Assembly: GCA_013396635.1 (NCBI GenBank)
Contig: WBMW01000577.1
Location: 1,381,755-1,445,754 of the forward strand
DNA length: 64,000 nt
Reading direction: 5' to 3'
DNA from: Penelope pileata
Taxonomy: Eukaryota > Chordata > Aves > Galliformes > Cracidae
A program made the translations under genes and the position numbers. The notes beneath the pieces are model-generated. The model searched no databases and was not told where the DNA came from. It worked only from the letters and a program-made list of their open reading frames with translations. Shown piece after piece: positions 35,601 to 48,885 of this stretch. Numbering within the stretch: the first letter of the stretch is position 1; each line of letters begins with the position of its first letter.

Positions 35601-38400
35601 CTTTACTCTTTTTCCGAACATTGAAGAGAAATGCAGGACCAACTCTAAGAATGAATATTCCAAAGACAATGAATATTTTTAGACCTCTAAGACAATCCAC
35701 CCCAGTGGACTGAATAAAAATATATATTGTCAAACAATCAAGATGAAATGATCCCCTTAAGTAAGCCTAGGTTTGGCATTGTGAGAACATATTTAAAGCT
35801 TGGTTTGAAACCTGCTTGAACACAAATTCAAGTACATTGAGAGTTACTGGAGAGTACTTAAAATATTGTATCTTTTATATCTGACCTATATGTCATCCTG
35901 TATGACAAAGATTAAATACAAACAAAGCAAACTAATTCATTAAGCAAAGACTGTGACTCCAGTTTCCTACAATATGTCTTCATCTCCATCTGGACAATGG
36001 TTTCTATTGTTTTCTCTGGTTTGTGAAATAGAACCAGCTGTCACAAATTCCATTGTCTTTTCAGTGAAACAGAGCATTTAGCTGTGGCAAATAGTCCAGT
36101 TTTTCTACCTATTCAATGTACAGGGTCAGTTATTTCCTGAAGACTTTACACTGAAGGTCTAACAAGAAGACAACTTAGTCATATTACTGCCTTCAGTTCT
36201 TAATTAAAGAGGGTGCTACTAGAAAAGTGGATTTAATTCCAGTGTTTTAATTAAATTCCAGCTTGGCACAAGTCCACCTGTCTGGATTCAATCGGATATA
36301 GTTCCCTTCCCTTCTCGAACCACACATTACTGTTGCCTGCTCCTATTGAACTGCTGCTGTGACTCTCCCATTGCATTTCAGTGCAAATAAAGGCAGTCCT
36401 CAGAAAGCCTCTTGCATGAAAGGGACAGTAACATCAAAGCTACTATTTAAGATTCAATTGTCACACCATTTACACGTTCAAATTTTCTGAGCCAGGCAGT
36501 TGTGTTCACACTCAGATCCCAAACTGAGTGCAGTGGTATAGCCATGCAAGCATGGAGCTCACTACAGACTGAGGAGCAGAATATGACCCAAGGTCTATTC
36601 TGGATGATCTTATGGTGAAAAGGGCTCCAACTCATATAGGTAAGTATAGTCACTGGGCTAATTTGTTCTTCCAACAAAAAGTAAGAAAAGCAACACAAAG
36701 CGGAGTTCTCATTTTGTTCCACTGCATGCAAAGAACTTTAAATCCTGATTCTTGAAACAAAAACACTGGTCATTTGCTGCCTTTTGCTGAACAATTGATC
36801 AGGAATATGATAAGAAAGAGGAGAGGTCAAGAGAGGAAGAAACAAGGAAAGAGTTTTGAAAGCTAGAAACTTGAATGGAGGGAGTTAACATCCTTCTGCA
36901 AAACAGTAGAGAAAGAGATCAAGCTGTGATTCACAGCAGTGGGATTCGTCCTCATCCTCTCTAGTCATCCAAAAGTGAGGTCAAAACAAGACACTCTTCT
37001 GTGTTTTCTTCTGTGAGTAGAGATGGGCACCTCCAGATGGCAATTCAGCCCACCATTCTTTGGTGTTTATCTTAGGAAAAGAAGAATCCCTGGTCTGCTA
37101 TGGCAGCCATGTATCTACATGCCACCACTGACTCAACGCTTCTCAGTTAATTAGAGTTGAAATGTCAACATATGTGTGCCTCGCTCACCACCCCCACAGC
37201 CTTAATCCTCTCTCACATCTAACTGTTGCAGCTCATCTTTTCACTCCCTTCTTCAGGCATACGAAGCAACTGTTTAAAAATACTTGAACTTCTGCTGGTA
37301 AGCAGAAAGCACAGAGCATGTAATTTACTATTTTCTAAAACTACTGAAAAACAGACTAGTCTCAGCATGGATACCGGTGTGTACCAGTGTGTTGGCTCTG
37401 TTTCTCCTTAGGTGACACGTGAAATATTGAGGCTACACCCCCTACCCACATGAAAGCAAGTACTAAGAAGTGCACATGTTTACCAGCCTGCAAGTTGTGC
37501 CACATAATACCGCTACGACCTGGCAGGTGCTTGCCAGTTTCGCTCTCTGAAAAGCATTCTGCCACTCTCAGTTTGTCTGCCCGTTCTGCAGTTAAAAAAG
37601 AATACTTTTCTCCAGACAAAGAACACTAGAGCCCAAGAAGGGGTTATTAAGGGGGAAAAAAAAGTGAAAAGACATTTCTTACTGAAAATAACTGCATAAT
37701 TAACCAGTAAACCACACCGCAATGTGCATTGTTAGGGTTATTGAACTCACATGGCTCCCGCAAATTAAGAAACTAAATGCATTCAGTTACCTGGGAGGAG
37801 GCAAATGTCTAACACAAAGTTGCATGTGCCCAGATTCATCTTTGTGGAAAATTACAAAATAGCTAGAGGCATGTTTTGTTATGTTGTTTTAATTTAGGAT
37901 TCACAAAAGCTGGTAGATACCCAAGGTTTCTTACTGAGAAAGTTCTAGAGATGAAAAAGCATCTTCTAAACTCATCTAAATTTCAGGTGCCCAATAAGCC
38001 CATGCTGCTAGGAAACACCCCAACCTCAGTATTCAGCCAGGTGGTCCAGGGAGTAGTTGGCTCACTGCTCCCTTGTGTGCAGCACCACTGAGGGCATCTT
38101 CCCCAAAGGTGAAGCAGTGATCCACGACTGTGCTTTTGCCATTCTTTTCTCTTTCATGACTTCTAATGCCAATACCAATGCCACTGGCAGGCAATTTTCC
38201 TTTCCTCACTGAGTCAATTCCCTCCTCCTCTACATCATGTTGCAGGCATCTTGTTACTTTGCAAGTTACTCTACTGCTGCGATCACTCTGCAGCCTCTTG
38301 GAAGGCTGGAATAGATGCTGTCTGCCCTTACAGAAAAATTATTTGGAAGTATTTTTATGCTCTGAGCTCCTCTAACATCAGTTGCAGAATTAGTTGGGCA
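26641..38400. other. Intergenic DNA downstream of NRP1, no gene seen
   Basis: This is AT-rich sequence with only short, overlapping, unconvincing ORFs (none above about 112 codons) and no recognised transposon, RNA gene or CpG island. A purine-rich stretch lies at about 36813-36872. Neuropilin-1 is followed by a large gene-poor interval in mammals too, which fits. Confidence 0.7.
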
Positions 38401-40600
38401 ATTAGTTTACTTTACACTGATGCAGGGAGTTGTCACAAAAGAGAAACTGATAGTCTTAACCAAGCGAGGACCTAGGAAGTCTCCGATCTTTTACCCAACA
38501 AGACCAAGAAACACAGACACTAAACATGAGTTCTGTCAAACTTTCATCAATCATTCTTCCCATGCTCTTGGAATAGCCGTGCCACTCCTTCCCTGCCTTC
38601 CAACCCACTATGTCTGCAGAAGACTCAGGGTTGGTCCCAGCACCAACACCGCAAGAGGACCTGGGAATGGGAGAAGCCATCGGCAGCCAGATCCCCTGCC
38701 TGTCGCTAACACAGGGATCATGCTAACTGCACACAGAGATGAAAGCTCTCCACAAAGTGCACATAGCCTCCCCTCTTCAGAGCTAACCTCCCATGGTTGT
38801 GCCTTTGTTTTGCAATCCCAATGCAGTCCCAATGCTTCAGGACCACAACAGAGGGTGGCCAAGTGACTGTCACCTGCACATAGCCTGCCAGCTCCCCCAG
38901 CTCACTGTCATTTTCTTACACCAGATGTGCCAGAGCAGGAGGGGACAACAGCAGGTCAAACACCAGGAAGGCGAAGGCTTGCAAGGATGCTGCGCTGCTC
39001 ATGGAAGCAGGACAGATGATGTGCACACATCTCCATGAGATGGGGTGGCAGTTGCAAGGTTGTTTGGAGAGGTGGGAGTTTGACAGTGAGGGAGTTGGGT
39101 TGGTGGGAGAATGAGTGGAGAGGAAGGGGGATGGCTGTGAGGTCTGGGAGGGAGCCTGAGGTGTGGCAGTGGGACCCACAAAGAGACACAGGGGAGAGAC
39201 AGGCTCCCAGGCAGATGGAAACGTTGGATCGTGACTGGTGGGACCTGGAACTACAGCACCCCTGTCAAAAGCATTGAGAGGCACTTCAGGTTCTGTCTTT
39301 CCCAAATGAGTGCTTGTAAGTCGCATTGATGTTAATGAGAATTACATGCACACATCAGGGAAAGAACAGTCCCTCTACAATGGGCATGTGACAGCTAAAG
39401 TGCATCAGTCAGCAGGGAAACAAAAGAGGTCATAATTTATGTAAAAGGTTCATTTTTAATGTAAATTCTGCCCCCAAATGCTCTGCTTACCAGCCTGAAT
39501 CTGTGGTATTTGGCAGTGGAAAATGAAAGGGGTGAAAAACTCACTGCTGGCAGGTAAATGCATAATGTGATAGATTGATTTAAAATCCTTGTCATCTTCC
39601 TTTTTCACCTGCATACTTAACGATCCCCTGTTAGTCATCAGGGCTCCTTGTACCTTCAGCACTCTAAAAAAATACTGGCTTTGAAATGATACTTCATTGT
39701 TAAGGAATTTTTGTCAGCCAGCTCCATTTATCAATGCATCAGCGCCATTGCACAGGAGATAGGCTCTGCTTTGGCACCAGTGGTGCATACATTACGTGCC
39801 TTGTGAGGACTTGCATCTTGTTCCAGCACGAAATGGAAGTGCCAAGAGCCACGGCGGTACGTAATGAGACATGTCACCCGGCATTAGGGGCAGCAAGGAG
39901 ATGTGAGTGAATGGTCCCCAATGCTTTCTCATGGCCAGAGATGAGAAGAGCAGAGACACGAGGGGTCACGGCAGACACGTGGCACTCCTCTTGCACCAGC
40001 AGAGAGGACTCTGCTGTAGAGCCCCCGGGGTGGGGGTAACATATGCCACTAAGCTGAATTTTTCTGTTGATCTATTTACACCTCCCCCCCAGACAGCAAG
40101 AGCCAAGCCAGCAAACACTCTTTGCTCCAGCCATATGTGCGTCTGTAACAAGGGTTTTTTTCAGCATACCGGTGATAACCGGGGTGTCACGCTGTTTTGT
40201 GAGCAACGTTCTGTAGCACAAGCCAAGCCACAGAAAGACTACTACAAAGTAACTACCTCCAAAACTCTTCAGGTTGTCTTGTGAATTAAATCATTTTTCT
40301 TTGTCCTTTTGTTTAGATCTTTATCTTGTGTTGCCAAGCAACTGCACAGGGAAAGTCAATGGCACAGCTCCCCTTTAAGACCAGGCAGGCAGGCGATCTT
40401 TGAACTGAGGCGGTCTGCTGTGGAAAAGACAAGGATTGAGAAAGGAAAAAGAGTCCATTTGGATCTTTTTGTCTTTTCCGTATATCCAAGAAATACAGGA
40501 CGCTGCGACAGACAGAGCCAAAGACAGGGCTTTCCTGTGCATGGTTTATTACCACATCAGTTCTAGGAAATTGAACCCAAGTATAGGCTGTGCTTGAGAG
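38401..40600. other. GC-richer, stop-poor intergenic patch
   Basis: Several frames on both strands are open at once (for example 38420-38866 plus, 38916-39326 minus, 39907-40284 plus). That is the signature of GC-rich low-stop sequence rather than a gene. The stretch 39050-39215 is G/purine-rich on the plus strand, with repeated GGG runs. No protein family is recognised. Confidence 0.55.
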
Positions 40601-43600
40601 ATGTCAAAAAGAAAATAGTATAGCACCAGTAACTTCTACTACCAATTATCCTACCTGCCTCAAAAGGAAAATCTTAACCCAATTTACTACCACTCAGACC
40701 ACTCGTAGCCTCAGCCTCTGCAGCTCAAGAAAGAATCTCTGTCTGCATTAAAGCACAGTGAAGCTATAAAGTATGCCACAACTTCCTGCCAGCAACACTC
40801 ACTGCACTTTTCAGAAGATAGACTCAAAGCCTATAGGATCCCTGTGATCTGGGACATATATTTTTCAGGTTGGATGTTCAGAGCTTAAATAAGAAAGAAG
40901 AGCCCGAGATACAAGGAAACTGTTGCCTCACACTGGTTTCCTCCCTCAATTTGCTAAGCTCACTGACTCAAGGTCTTGAGAAGTCCTGGCCACTAGGCAC
41001 TTCTACCCACCACAACCAAAGACGCCTGAGCCTGATCCCTTCCATTCCATGCTTCATTTTCTAAACTCTTGTGTTTAGAAGGTATTAATTAGATTGGTCT
41101 AGTTAGTAGCATTTCTAATTCATGGTTTTGTCATTCCTTGTACATTTGGCGTTTTTCCCAGGATCTCAGCTGGTGGACTTTGAACATTGCACTGAGACAT
41201 TTCCAGCTCTCTTGGCAGAGAAAAAACCCTGAGAAAGTTGAAGTATTTTTACCTGAAGACTCAGAAGAACACAAAGTATTAAAGAAGAAGCTTCTTGGGT
41301 TTTTAAACTAAATGAGTCAGACCAATGACACAAGAATTCCCATTTGACTTGTCTAGATAGAGCCTGCAGGGCCTTGCCAAGGTAAAGGAACTAACCTCCA
41401 AAAGCTGTAGGTGCTACTGTGCCTCATTTCATCTCTGAAGGTCAATGAATGCATCAGTAGGGACATGTAGAAGGTGTGAATGGAAGCCAGACTCAATAAG
41501 AAGATGATTTAGAGTCTTTCAGGTACTTATGAGGACAAACAGGAGCATAGTAAAAGACATGGGAACGACAGAGAAGTGCGGAGGGCTCATGGAAAGAACT
41601 TAGCAGCCCCAAATGGAGTTGAAGAGAAGTCAAGATTCATAAGGGTACAAACCTGGAAAAAACCTCCTCTCCTCCCTTCTAATTAGCACATCTTTTCTGA
41701 AGTGAACATTATGTTTAATATTCTCCACATTTGAAAAAAGAAATGACTATTTCAGATGAAAAACAGTATCTCGATAAACAGAAACCACAATCAAAGCAAT
41801 TTTTTGTCACACAATGTTGGGTGAAGCTCTGAGAGCTACAAATCTATTCCTACTGTACTTTGCAAAGTTTTTAAGCTGATCTGACAGTGCAGCTCTTGTG
41901 TTTCTCTGTAGTCCAGTACCCTGTCTCTGAAAAATTCTAACAGCAGCAGCATCAGATGACAAGAGAAGAAACCTCTAACAGTCAAGTGGCACAGTCTGCT
42001 CTACAAAAATATTACCCAGAGCCCTAGCAGCAAAAGATTGGTTTCTGAAGACAATCTATTTCATCTCTGTAACAAATGCCCCATATGCCATAAGAGCGAA
42101 CTATTTACATTACAAATCAAAAAGTCTTTGCTTTACTACTAACAACATGGAATGCCACAGAATCGTACACAGAGACAACCATCTTATCCACAAGCTGTCA
42201 ACTCTCTCTTGCTATCTTTGTGTGAACACAGTAAAGGTTAAGTTATTTAACCTAGCAAGGTAAAATCAGTTGTGAGCTGTAAGAAATAGGAAAAGCTCCT
42301 TGCAGGTTTAAAATCAAGGAGATTCAAAATTAAGATCTCAGCTAAAATTATAGAAAGTCATCAATGTGCCAGCATTATAATGCAATTGTACGCACCCCAA
42401 CAAACATTACTAAGATGGCCCAATATTTCCTACAAATTTCATTTGAAATTATCCAACATTTTATTCTGGTTTGATAATGTTTGATTTTTTCCTAACAAAA
42501 GTATTTGTGTACATAGCTATTATATATGATAGACCCTTAGTTCTTTCACTTCTAAACAGGAAATTACACTGCAGGTGTTTCTTCCAAGATCTCTGATGAG
42601 GCTGACACATTTGTGTAAATATGCCTGTATATACACATATGTGTGCATGTATAGCTGTTGTTAAAACCTGTGGTTTTTACACTTGTATTTCTTTGTGACT
42701 AGATTTGTTCACACCTGACAAGCCCCTTTAGCAGAAAGACAATAATAAATTCCCCTTTGCAAACATCTGCTTTGTCTGAGCTACTTAATCACCATTACAG
42801 TCTTCCTGGTTCTTTGCTAGCCTACCTTAATTAACATTAATTATATATTAGTAAGATTATTCTGTGGTAGACATAACAGAGCTATTCTAGCCAGACTATA
42901 GACAGATCAAAGTGGGTATTTAGTTGTACTTTAAAGCTCTAGAAATATGAATTTTATATAATGCTATTGAAGCTAAGAGGGCTAGGAGTACATCGTGTGG
43001 GTCTCTGTCCCCACGAAGGCACATGAGATAACATCCTGACAGGAAACCCCCAGGCAAATACACACGCAGTGGTGAAAGAAGATGCTTTTTGAGTTTCACA
43101 TTACTCTTTCTCCCTCCTCTCACGCGTTGGTTCTCAGCGGACAAACAGATGAGTGCAGACGAGCACATTTCAGGTAGTTGTAGGTTGCTTGTTTAGAAGC
43201 TGAGAAGACAATGCTGGGCCTCATTGCTGAGCTAGCTTCACGAGCCAGAAGCATCGAAGATCTCCTCAGAAGACATCAGACTTTGCCTGAGAGAGATCTC
43301 TGCACCAGGGCCAGTTGCCATGAGAGCATGGAGAAGACAACAGACCACCTCCAAAGAAATTGGTGGAATAACACAGAAGTCCTTGTAAAGGCTGCCATGC
43401 TTCTGCTTTGCTCCCAGGCTGGCAGGCAGCAAAGGCAGCCCATGCTGCTGGAAGCCTGAGCTGCAAAGTCTGCTGGTTCTTAGGAGATAAGCACAGAAAT
43501 TAAGCAAGGTGTAGACCTTCCTGTTACAAGGGAAGCAACCAAGTTCATGTATCAATGACTACATTGTACTATCTATGGTCAAGGATATTGCCAGACACTA

Positions 43601-46584
43601 CAGGAAACTCATGGTCTCCTCTGCTGGTAAGCTGCCTACTTCAGGTATCCAGAGATGAGACATCAGGGAGTGAGGAGCTATTGAGAGCAGGCACAAGCTA
43701 TGGAAGAATGGCTGGAACCAGCTGGAGCATCTTTGCATATCTGCAAATAAGGATTTTACCCACCTCTTAGAAGTGCAGTACAAACAGCTGAGCACTCAAG
43801 GCCCCTTCTGCCATTTCTCCCACTGGCTCCTCATACAAATAATTTTAAATTTATTATAGTGCATTGATTCTGCTGCTCTCCAGTAATCATTCAGTGTCAT
43901 TCTTCCCAAGAAAGGTAGTTGGTCAATATTAAACAGTGTGACCAGGGAATCAAGGGCTTCTCCTTCTGCTCCCAGTTCCTGCACTGCCTCTCCCCATGCT
44001 ATCTGCATCATTTCAGGCCTCTCTCTGTCCCTGTGCATACAAAAGACTGTAACACTTGTGCAGTTTGGAGAAACAGGACGGTTACATGTGATGCAAAAAG
44101 AACCCCATACAAATACCAAGAGTTTTAAGAGCAAGGAACTGTCTATATGCCATATGGCATTGATATTGATATATCAATAAACTCCTTGCTAAGTGCAACA
44201 GATGCTCGAGTCACACAATACAATGCACTGTTGTGTCCTTTCTGTGAGCAATAAGCCAGATGCTTTTCCAAAACATATTGGCAGAAATATACTACTACAC
44301 AGCCAGAGAAAGTAAAGTTTATCTCCATCACAGATGAGCCTCTAAAGAACTGTATTTTAAATCTTACTTTCCTAAAGCTGATTAATTTTGACAGAAGATT
44401 TACCCACTGATGGCTATCCAGATGATCAAATACTTCTGGAACTGAGACTGATGTACCATCAAGGAATACGAAACTCCCCTAATGTCACAATTATATTTTT
44501 CTTATTTCTTTTTATAATACCATTAGACAAAGGAAACAAATTAGTGGTGCTCATTTTTCCTCCATTAACTATTTTTTTTTGTTTCTTTATGTTCTCTGTT
44601 CACTCCCATTTATCTTTCTTTTCATTTCTCAAGAGAGCAAACAGTGCTAACCTGCTTTTCTGCTTTCCTCATTAAATATAATTTTAATTATTTTTTCTTC
44701 ACCCCTACCCATTAGTTCTATAAAGTTCTCTTCCAGCTGCATATATTAACACCTCACTATTCTGATCATTCTCTGTTGCAAATATCATCACCTAATTTTG
44801 GCACTTGAATCTTTGCTCTTTGATCCTCTAATTGGCATCTACTGCTGAATTCCTGTGGGGATTTGCTCTTTCACTACTAAACTCTTCAGTAGTACACATC
44901 ACCAACCTCTAGGGCTCTGTATCTGTCTGTATTTGGCGGTGTGCTTTCACAAGACCATGTGGCCACTGAGAAGGGGTGACCCTGCCACCCCAGGGTCCCC
45001 GGGTTCGTGTTCCCACCCCACTGCTTGCAGCAGCTTTACCACTTGTGCAACTGCACACCCAGCCAGACCACAGCTATGCTTTCAGTTCTTTGGGCTTTCT
45101 TTGCTAATTTTTAGGAAGACATGAAAAAGCGTGCCCAAGGCAGGCAGAAGGGCTGCAAGTAAAGAGAGAATGGTGGGGCTGCATCCCCCAGCCTCAGGGC
45201 ATACCGATGGGCTTACAGCATGCGCGAGGCTGCTGCCTGTGAGTGCAAAGCCCACACTGACGGGGAGAGACATGCATTTAATTTCTCTCCAGCTACCACT
45301 TTTCTCCTTAAATCACAATCACAATTTTAGGCAGGCAATTAACTGCCCTTTGCAGGGAGAGGTTTGCTGTTTGCTTCACTGAACAATTGAACCTTGCCAG
45401 GCCTTCAGCTCAGTCACAACCAAAGCTCACTACAAGGAGAGGACACATCTCGCAGTCCTTAGTCAGTGGCTTCAATGGGAGCTTGGCTGGAGCGGGGGAG
45501 GGAAAAACGTTAACAAATAGGTCTAAAAATAAATGCGAGGGTTTCCTGACATTGTTTTTTTGTCTTCTGTATTCTCCTAATGAGGAAAAAAGAACAGTGG
45601 GATTCAAACCACATTTTAGTCTGTTGTTACTTGGGTTCCAAGAACGTCTGTACACCATAGGAGCGCTCAGACACCATGATGACCTTCACTTCTTCTGTTC
45701 CTGGATGCTGCAAGAGAGAAATCGCTCGCCATCCCTGATACCTCTTCAGATTACTTATCAGAGGGTTAGGTACCCAAAGACTTAACACTCTATGGGTTAT
45801 TTTTCCTCCAAAACCTCAATCAGTTTCTTCTGTAAAAGAAACCAGTGTGTTACATTTATAGGTAACATCTTAAACTCTTACGTGTCAGAGAATATAATGA
45901 AAGCTCTAATTGCTTCTTTCAGTATCTTCAGAGAACCTGTCAGAATTTCTCCCACATCTGCAGCAGCCAAATAAGCAACTTTTCTAGCAATGTATCTATC
46001 TATGTCATAGGACAGGCTTGAAAAAGAAGCAGCAATATTGATCTTGCAGAAATCTATACAAAAACTATTTAGGTTCATCTATCTTGAATACCATAATTAC
46101 AGAGCATAGCTCTGGCCATTAGATTCCTTGATACATGCTGAAAGTTAGTAGTGTGAGTATTTACTTTCTCCTTCTGGCAAAAGTATCTCATTGCAAATTG
46201 CCCTAAAGATATTCAGAGAAATCCACAAGTTTTTCTAATGGTTTACAAAAGCAAAGAGACTATTTTTTAGTTTTCTGTTATACAAGATACATATAATGGG
46301 CAAGCTCCACCGGGGTCTGGAGATATCCAGTGTCTTCTGATGGAGATACTGTGGTGAAATGAACAAACAAGACAAAAGTGCTGGGGCAGTTTATGCTGAT
46401 GGCTCCCAAATGTGTGATGACACAGCTACAACTCCCTGCGTGCTAACTTCTGCAACAGCCCTGGGCTGCTTCCTTAGAGTCGTTAGAGTAGCAGGAAACT
46501 CTCTTCTATTGTATTCTCTCTCAAAAGAAAATGACTACAATTAAAAACAAAACCAAAATGAATAAAACAGAACCAGCAGGATGA
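40601..46584. other. Intergenic DNA, no gene seen
   Basis: The DNA is AT-rich to moderately GC-rich and has only short ORFs. A 14-bp palindrome lies at 44165-44178. No transposon is recognised before the LTR at about 46.6 kb. Confidence 0.65.
44165..44178. repeat. 14-bp perfect palindrome
   Basis: ATTGATATATCAAT, close to a second palindrome GCCATATGGC at 44149-44158. Confidence 0.75.
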
Positions 46585-46593
46585 ACTTATTTA

Positions 46594-47090
46594 CTGGTTT
46601 GGGCTGGCAGGGTGTTGATTTTCTTCTTTGGTGTTTTGTGACCAAAACAGTGCTGGTAACACACATTTAAGTTGTTGCTGTGCAGTGAAGTTGGGAGGGG
46701 ACAAAGTCAGGACAGCTGATCCCAGCGGGGATATCCCATACCATATGACACTGGGATCAGCAATGAAAGCTGAGGGTAAGAAAGAGTAAGGGGAGACGTT
46801 GGGGAGGTGGTCAGAGTGATGGCATTTGTCTTCCCAAGTAGCTTACATGTGATGGTGCCCTGCTTTCCTGGAAACGGCTGAACATCTGCCTGCCAATGGG
46901 AAGTAGGGAATGAATTTCTTATTTTACTTTGCCTGCACTTGCGTCTTTTGCTTTACCTGTCAAACTCTCTTTATTTTGACCCATGAGTATTCTCTCTTCT
47001 GCCCTTTCAATTCTCTCCCCCGGCCCACTGGTGGGGATTGAGCAAGTTGCTGTGTGGGGCTCAGCTGCCTACCAGCATCAGCACACCACA
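46594..47090 (+). mobile_element. Solo LTR of an avian ERVL-like endogenous retrovirus (degenerate)
   Basis: The sequence follows the pattern of a common avian LTR. It opens TGGTTTGGGCTGGCAGGGTG, then has TAAGTTGTTGCTGTGCAGTG, GGGAGGGGACAAAGTCAGGA, the hallmark GGGATATCCCATACCATATG, a 3' part with CCTGCTTTCCTGGAAACGGC, then TGACCCATGAGTATTCTC, TTCTCTCCCCCGGCCCACTG and a CACCACA end. ACTTATTTA occurs on both sides (46585-46593 and 47091-47099), consistent with a target-site duplication. No internal retroviral coding sequence is present, so this is a solo LTR left by recombination. The usual TATA box (here about CAGCAATGAAAGC) and polyadenylation signal (here GTCAAACTCTC) are mutated. The family name is from memory; a match to avian LTR libraries would confirm it. 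Confidence 0.85.
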
Positions 47091-47099
47091 ACTTATTTA

Positions 47100-48568
47100 A
47101 TCTTTTTTGCTATTCCAGTCACCCTTGACTCCATTTCATGGAGTTTAAGATCCCAAAGGATTGCTGGTTCACCTTGTCTGACCTTCAGTGCACAAAGGAA
47201 AGTATAATTCACTCAGCCTTGGGCTATTCCTCATGGCACTCCCAGGCATTTTGCCATAATTGCAAAACAAAACCACTCCAGGAAAACTATCTGCCTGCCC
47301 TTTCCTCTTCATGTGGTCAGCTTTGCACAACAGTCAGAAGCTACCTCCTTCACACCTTGGATGCCTCCCAACAGCCAGCTGGATTGGACTTCTATGCACT
47401 ATTACACCTACAAATTTTTCTCTGATTATAAGATAATACAAATATCTTTCTAAAGCTGTAACACAACATAGGAAGATAAGTATATCTCAAGCCTGTCCAG
47501 CACTCTCTTCCATTTATCTCCCCTTGCTTCCACTGATGACTGCAGAACATACCTCCTTGTCCGGGCTTCCTCACCCTGCTAGATTTTTCTGAACTACTTT
47601 TGCATCAGGTTTCTGCCATGGTGCTTACAGATACGCTGCTGCACATTTGGCGTTTTCTAGAAATCACTTTACTGAATTTTTGTAAGTCCATGAGGTGATT
47701 CGGATAGCCCCATAAGAGCACCACGAGGTTGTAAATAAGGCAATAGTGGCCATCTGCAATTTTATTTCTCTGTCCTGCAGTTTCGGTGAAGATCCAAAGG
47801 AGAATTAGGAATGGGACAGATTCTGCTGAGATCCCACATTCTTTTGGCCTGAGTGAGCAACTATCCATCACCACCCTGACTTCTGCTAGGTGGCAATTAG
47901 GGAGCCCAAGGCCACAGTGCTGTGTTACCTCTCACTCTTTTAACCTTCAGTTCCCACACGTTGAATCACGCTGCTATTATTTGTTAGGGGACAGAGTGCC
48001 TTGATCACAAGATGAAGATGCTATCAGCATTATTTCTGTGTACATATCCTGTTTTGGTCTTTTTCTTTTAGGTTCTGCCCTCCCTGTGGCTTCTCCCTGA
48101 CCTTACCCCTTGGTCTGTGTGAGTGCCTCTGGTTATTGTGCGTCTACGTTCATATGCTTTCCTGTTATTGCTTTACCTTGATCTGCTGCATGTGCTCCCA
48201 GCAGACAAAATACAAGTTGGAGAGAGAAGAGGTTTTAGTCAAAATGCATTGATTAGTAAGACTAGTTTATCTGAGGGTCAGGGGAATGAAAAAGGCCTCA
48301 AAACCAAAAACTGTACGGGATATAACAGATGAGTATGTCCACAGCTTCCCCCTGTCATTCTTCTGAGGTAGTTATCACAGCAGTTCAACTTACAGAGAAG
48401 ATCTGAGTGTTCTCCTTCACTACTCTGTTCTGTGAGAATTAGCTCAGGAAAGTGGCTAGCTACTACATAAACTGTTTTGATTTGTTTTTGTTTTGGAGTT
48501 TTTTGTTTGATTGGTTTATCAGTTGGCTTTGTTTTGTTTTTTAAATATGGCAATAAATCAGAAATTAT
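47100..48568. other. Intergenic DNA, no gene seen
   Basis: The ORFs here are short and overlapping. A TTTTG/TTTG-rich simple stretch lies at about 48475-48542, directly before the CR1 fragment. Confidence 0.65.
48475..48542. repeat. T/G-rich simple repeat (TTTTG-like)
   Basis: Imperfect TTTTG/TTTGTTTT units abut the 3' end of a minus-strand CR1 fragment. Confidence 0.7.
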
Positions 48569-48885
48569 AGTCGTTCATTTGAAAGGGACCTACAAAGATC
48601 ATGAAGTCCTGACCACCTCAGGGCTAGCCAAAAGTTAAAGCAGATTATTGAGGGCATCGTCCAAATGCCTCTTGAACCTGACAGGTACAGGGCATCAGCC
48701 ACCTCTCTAGGAAGCCTCTTCCAGTGTTTGACCACCATCATGGTAAAGAAATTTTTCCTATTGTCCAGCCTGAACCTACTCGGGTGCAGATTTGTGCTAT
48801 TCCCATGCCTCCTACCGTCAGTTACCAGGCAGTTGTCTCCTCTGCACTGATCCCTTCTCCACACCCTGCTCATCTCCTGATGATA
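48569..48885 (-). mobile_element. CR1 LINE, ORF2 C-terminus and 3'UTR remnant, reverse orientation
   Basis: The minus strand encodes the recognisable CR1 ORF2 C-terminus (NRKNFFTMMVVKHWKRLPRE followed by VADAL), corresponding to the usual IRKNFFT..VVKHW.RLPREV motif. On the plus strand the complementary GGCTTCC..., CTTCCAGTGTTTGACCACC and GTAAAGAAATTTTTCC are visible. The right-angle 3' microsatellite end is lost, leaving GAAAGGGACC...AGATCAT near 48580. It is more diverged than the 18.26-kb copy, suggesting an older subfamily. The frame breaks near the C-terminus. Confidence 0.9.

Noticed and set aside
38420..38866. 148-codon plus-strand ORF
   Set aside because: Overlapped by similar-sized ORFs on the other strand in the same GC-rich patch. 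No family recognised.
43211..43459. 82-codon ORF with protein-like composition (MLGLIAELASRARS...)
   Set aside because: Short, with no upstream or downstream exon support and an overlapping ORF on the opposite strand.
45878..46078. 66-codon minus-strand ORF that reads like a protein fragment
   Set aside because: I could not place it in any family. Too short to claim as a pseudogene.
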